This document shows positions 37,318 through 38,073 of a stretch of DNA of 38,073 nt, in pieces. The position numbers and the translations under genes were made by a program. Every line of letters begins with the position of its first letter. Within the stretch, counting starts at the first letter, position 1. The notes beneath the pieces are model-generated. The model ran no database searches and was not told the origin of the DNA. It saw only the letters and a program-made list of their open reading frames with translations. The stretch spans positions 1 through 38,073 of the forward strand of contig JAKAKG010000037.1 in the NCBI GenBank assembly GCA_021813555.1. Reading direction: 5' to 3'. This stretch comes from Acidobacteriota bacterium (GTDB lineage Bacteria; Acidobacteriota; UBA4820; DSQY01).

Positions 37318-37983
37318 TCACGCCTTGGCGAAGGCCGCGATGAGCCCCCGCGCCTGCTGGTCCAGGGCGCTGAAGGCCAGGCCGTATCCCCCCGGCACCT
37401 CCCGCACGACGCGCGCGTTGACCCGGATGACGTGGGGCGTTTTCTGCATGATGAGGGCAAAGCCAAGCTGGATCATGGTTCCCACGGGAATCCGGTCGGA
37501 GACCACTACCTGCGCCCCCAAAATGGAGACGTCGCTGATGCGCCCCTCGTACTTGAGCCCCCCCTTGGACACCACGCAGGGCCCCCGCAACCCCTTGCGC
37601 GGCGCCTTGCGCAGGACGGGCTTCACGTAGCGCGCCAGGGCGTCCTCCAGGTCCTTCTCTTGGACCGGCTTTCTGAAAAACCGCGTAGCCCCGGCCGTCC
37701 GGGCATCCTCGGCACGGTCCACCTCGGACACCACGAAAATGGGCAGGAGCATGAAGGCGCTGAACCGCCTGAGCGCCTTGATGGCGAGGAAAGGCTGAAA
37801 CCTGGCCATGTCGGCGTCCAGGAGGAGAAGGTCCGGCGGGTCCTGAAGGACGAGCCGGTCCACGAGGGTTTCCTCGGGCTGCACGTGCTCCACGCGAAGG
37901 TCGGCCCTGGCCAGAAGGCCGAGCCCGAGACCGATGGCCCTCGCTTCCTGCGGATTCACCGATGCAACGGCTACCACGCGCAC
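37318..37983 (-). CDS. receiver-like domain fused to a PilZ domain
   Basis: The 221-residue protein has a CheY-like fold (about 1-120) followed by a PilZ domain (about 122-221). The receiver part keeps the phosphoacceptor position Asp56 (LLLLDAD), Ser86 in place of the switch Thr (VVSEVD) and Lys105-Pro106. The acidic pair normally near residues 8-10 is missing (ASVNPQEA), so Mg2+ binding and phosphorylation are doubtful. The PilZ part shows basic RKAPRKGLR and D-x-S-x-x-G as DVSILG (151-156), so cyclic di-GMP binding is plausible. The start is a GTG at 37983 behind a near-perfect AAGGAGGT. TATACT at 38054-38059 could be a -10 box, but its -35 would lie outside the window. Confidence 0.87.
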   Translation of the reverse strand: MRVVAVASVNPQEARAIGLGLGLLARADLRVEHVQPEETLVDRLVLQDPPDLLLLDADMARFQPFLAIKALRRFSAFMLLPIFVVSEVDRAEDARTAGATRFFRKPVQEKDLEDALARYVKPVLRKAPRKGLRGPCVVSKGGLKYEGRISDVSILGAQVVVSDRIPVGTMIQLGFALIMQKTPHVIRVNARVVREVPGGYGLAFSALDQQARGLIAAFAKA

Positions 37984-38073
37984 GCCCCACCTCCTTCGCG
38001 CAGGCTTTCACCATCGCCGCCTTCAAGACAACCTGCGCACCAATCTCGTGAACAGTATAATGCCCCGCCGGCT

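Noticed and set aside
38050-38073. TATAAT on the plus strand at 38056-38061 as a promoter leaving the window
   Set aside because: No acceptable -35 box stands 16-18 bp upstream, and no gene can be seen beyond the edge. The overlapping minus-strand TATACT is equally possible for the REC-PilZ gene.

Overview
The window is a GC-rich stretch of bacterial chromosome, almost wholly coding, with short gaps, many stop-start overlaps and good Shine-Dalgarno sites. No phage, transposon, CRISPR or rRNA gene is visible. Gene content (paired b-type ATP synthase subunits with a signal-peptide-like b, a SecD-SecF fusion with an extra periplasmic domain, DUF4097 and PilZ proteins, a secreted MEMO homologue) is most like Acidobacteriota. 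That is an inference from protein character; no marker gene settles it.

Layout. 1-10443 (minus strand) is one long collinear run: F1Fo ATP synthase genes b', b, delta, alpha, gamma, beta, epsilon, then rpmH, rnpA, yidD, yidC, mnmE and the start of mnmG, which runs off the left edge. A good promoter lies just upstream, back to back with the promoter of tRNA-Val(UAC) at 10607-10681. Fo subunits a and c are not here. 10784-17048 (minus) holds thiS with a conserved unknown protein, a tryptophanase, uvrA and a DUF4097 protein. A small plus-strand lipoprotein gene with a clear terminator follows. 17878-22045 (minus) is a pyrimidine operon, pyrR-pyrB-pyrC, with radA at its end. Divergent to it are a cold-shock gene and a PilZ protein. 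23149-29438 (minus) carries a DUF456 membrane protein, yajC-secDF, a long class II aldolase and an atypical short-chain dehydrogenase. 29579-35614 (mostly plus) holds a secreted PKD-domain protein, trpS, an MFS transporter and a MEMO-family protein, with a BaiN/HI0933-type flavoprotein on the minus strand. The right end has an aldehyde dehydrogenase and a receiver-PilZ protein.

Most genes are housekeeping: energy (atp), membrane protein insertion and export (yidC, yidD, yajC-secDF), tRNA modification and charging (mnmE, mnmG, trpS), RNase P, pyrimidine synthesis and DNA repair (uvrA, radA). The least explained material lies in the gaps and in protein details: four intergenic arrays of unrelated 7-bp tandem repeats, a second family of CACCAAGG-like repeats, a helix-hairpin-helix-like insertion in the SecF half of SecDF, a dehydrogenase with His in place of the catalytic Tyr, a receiver domain lacking its acidic pair, and a two-gene unit of a ThiS-like protein and an unknown protein. 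I did not find a clear new defence or mobile system.
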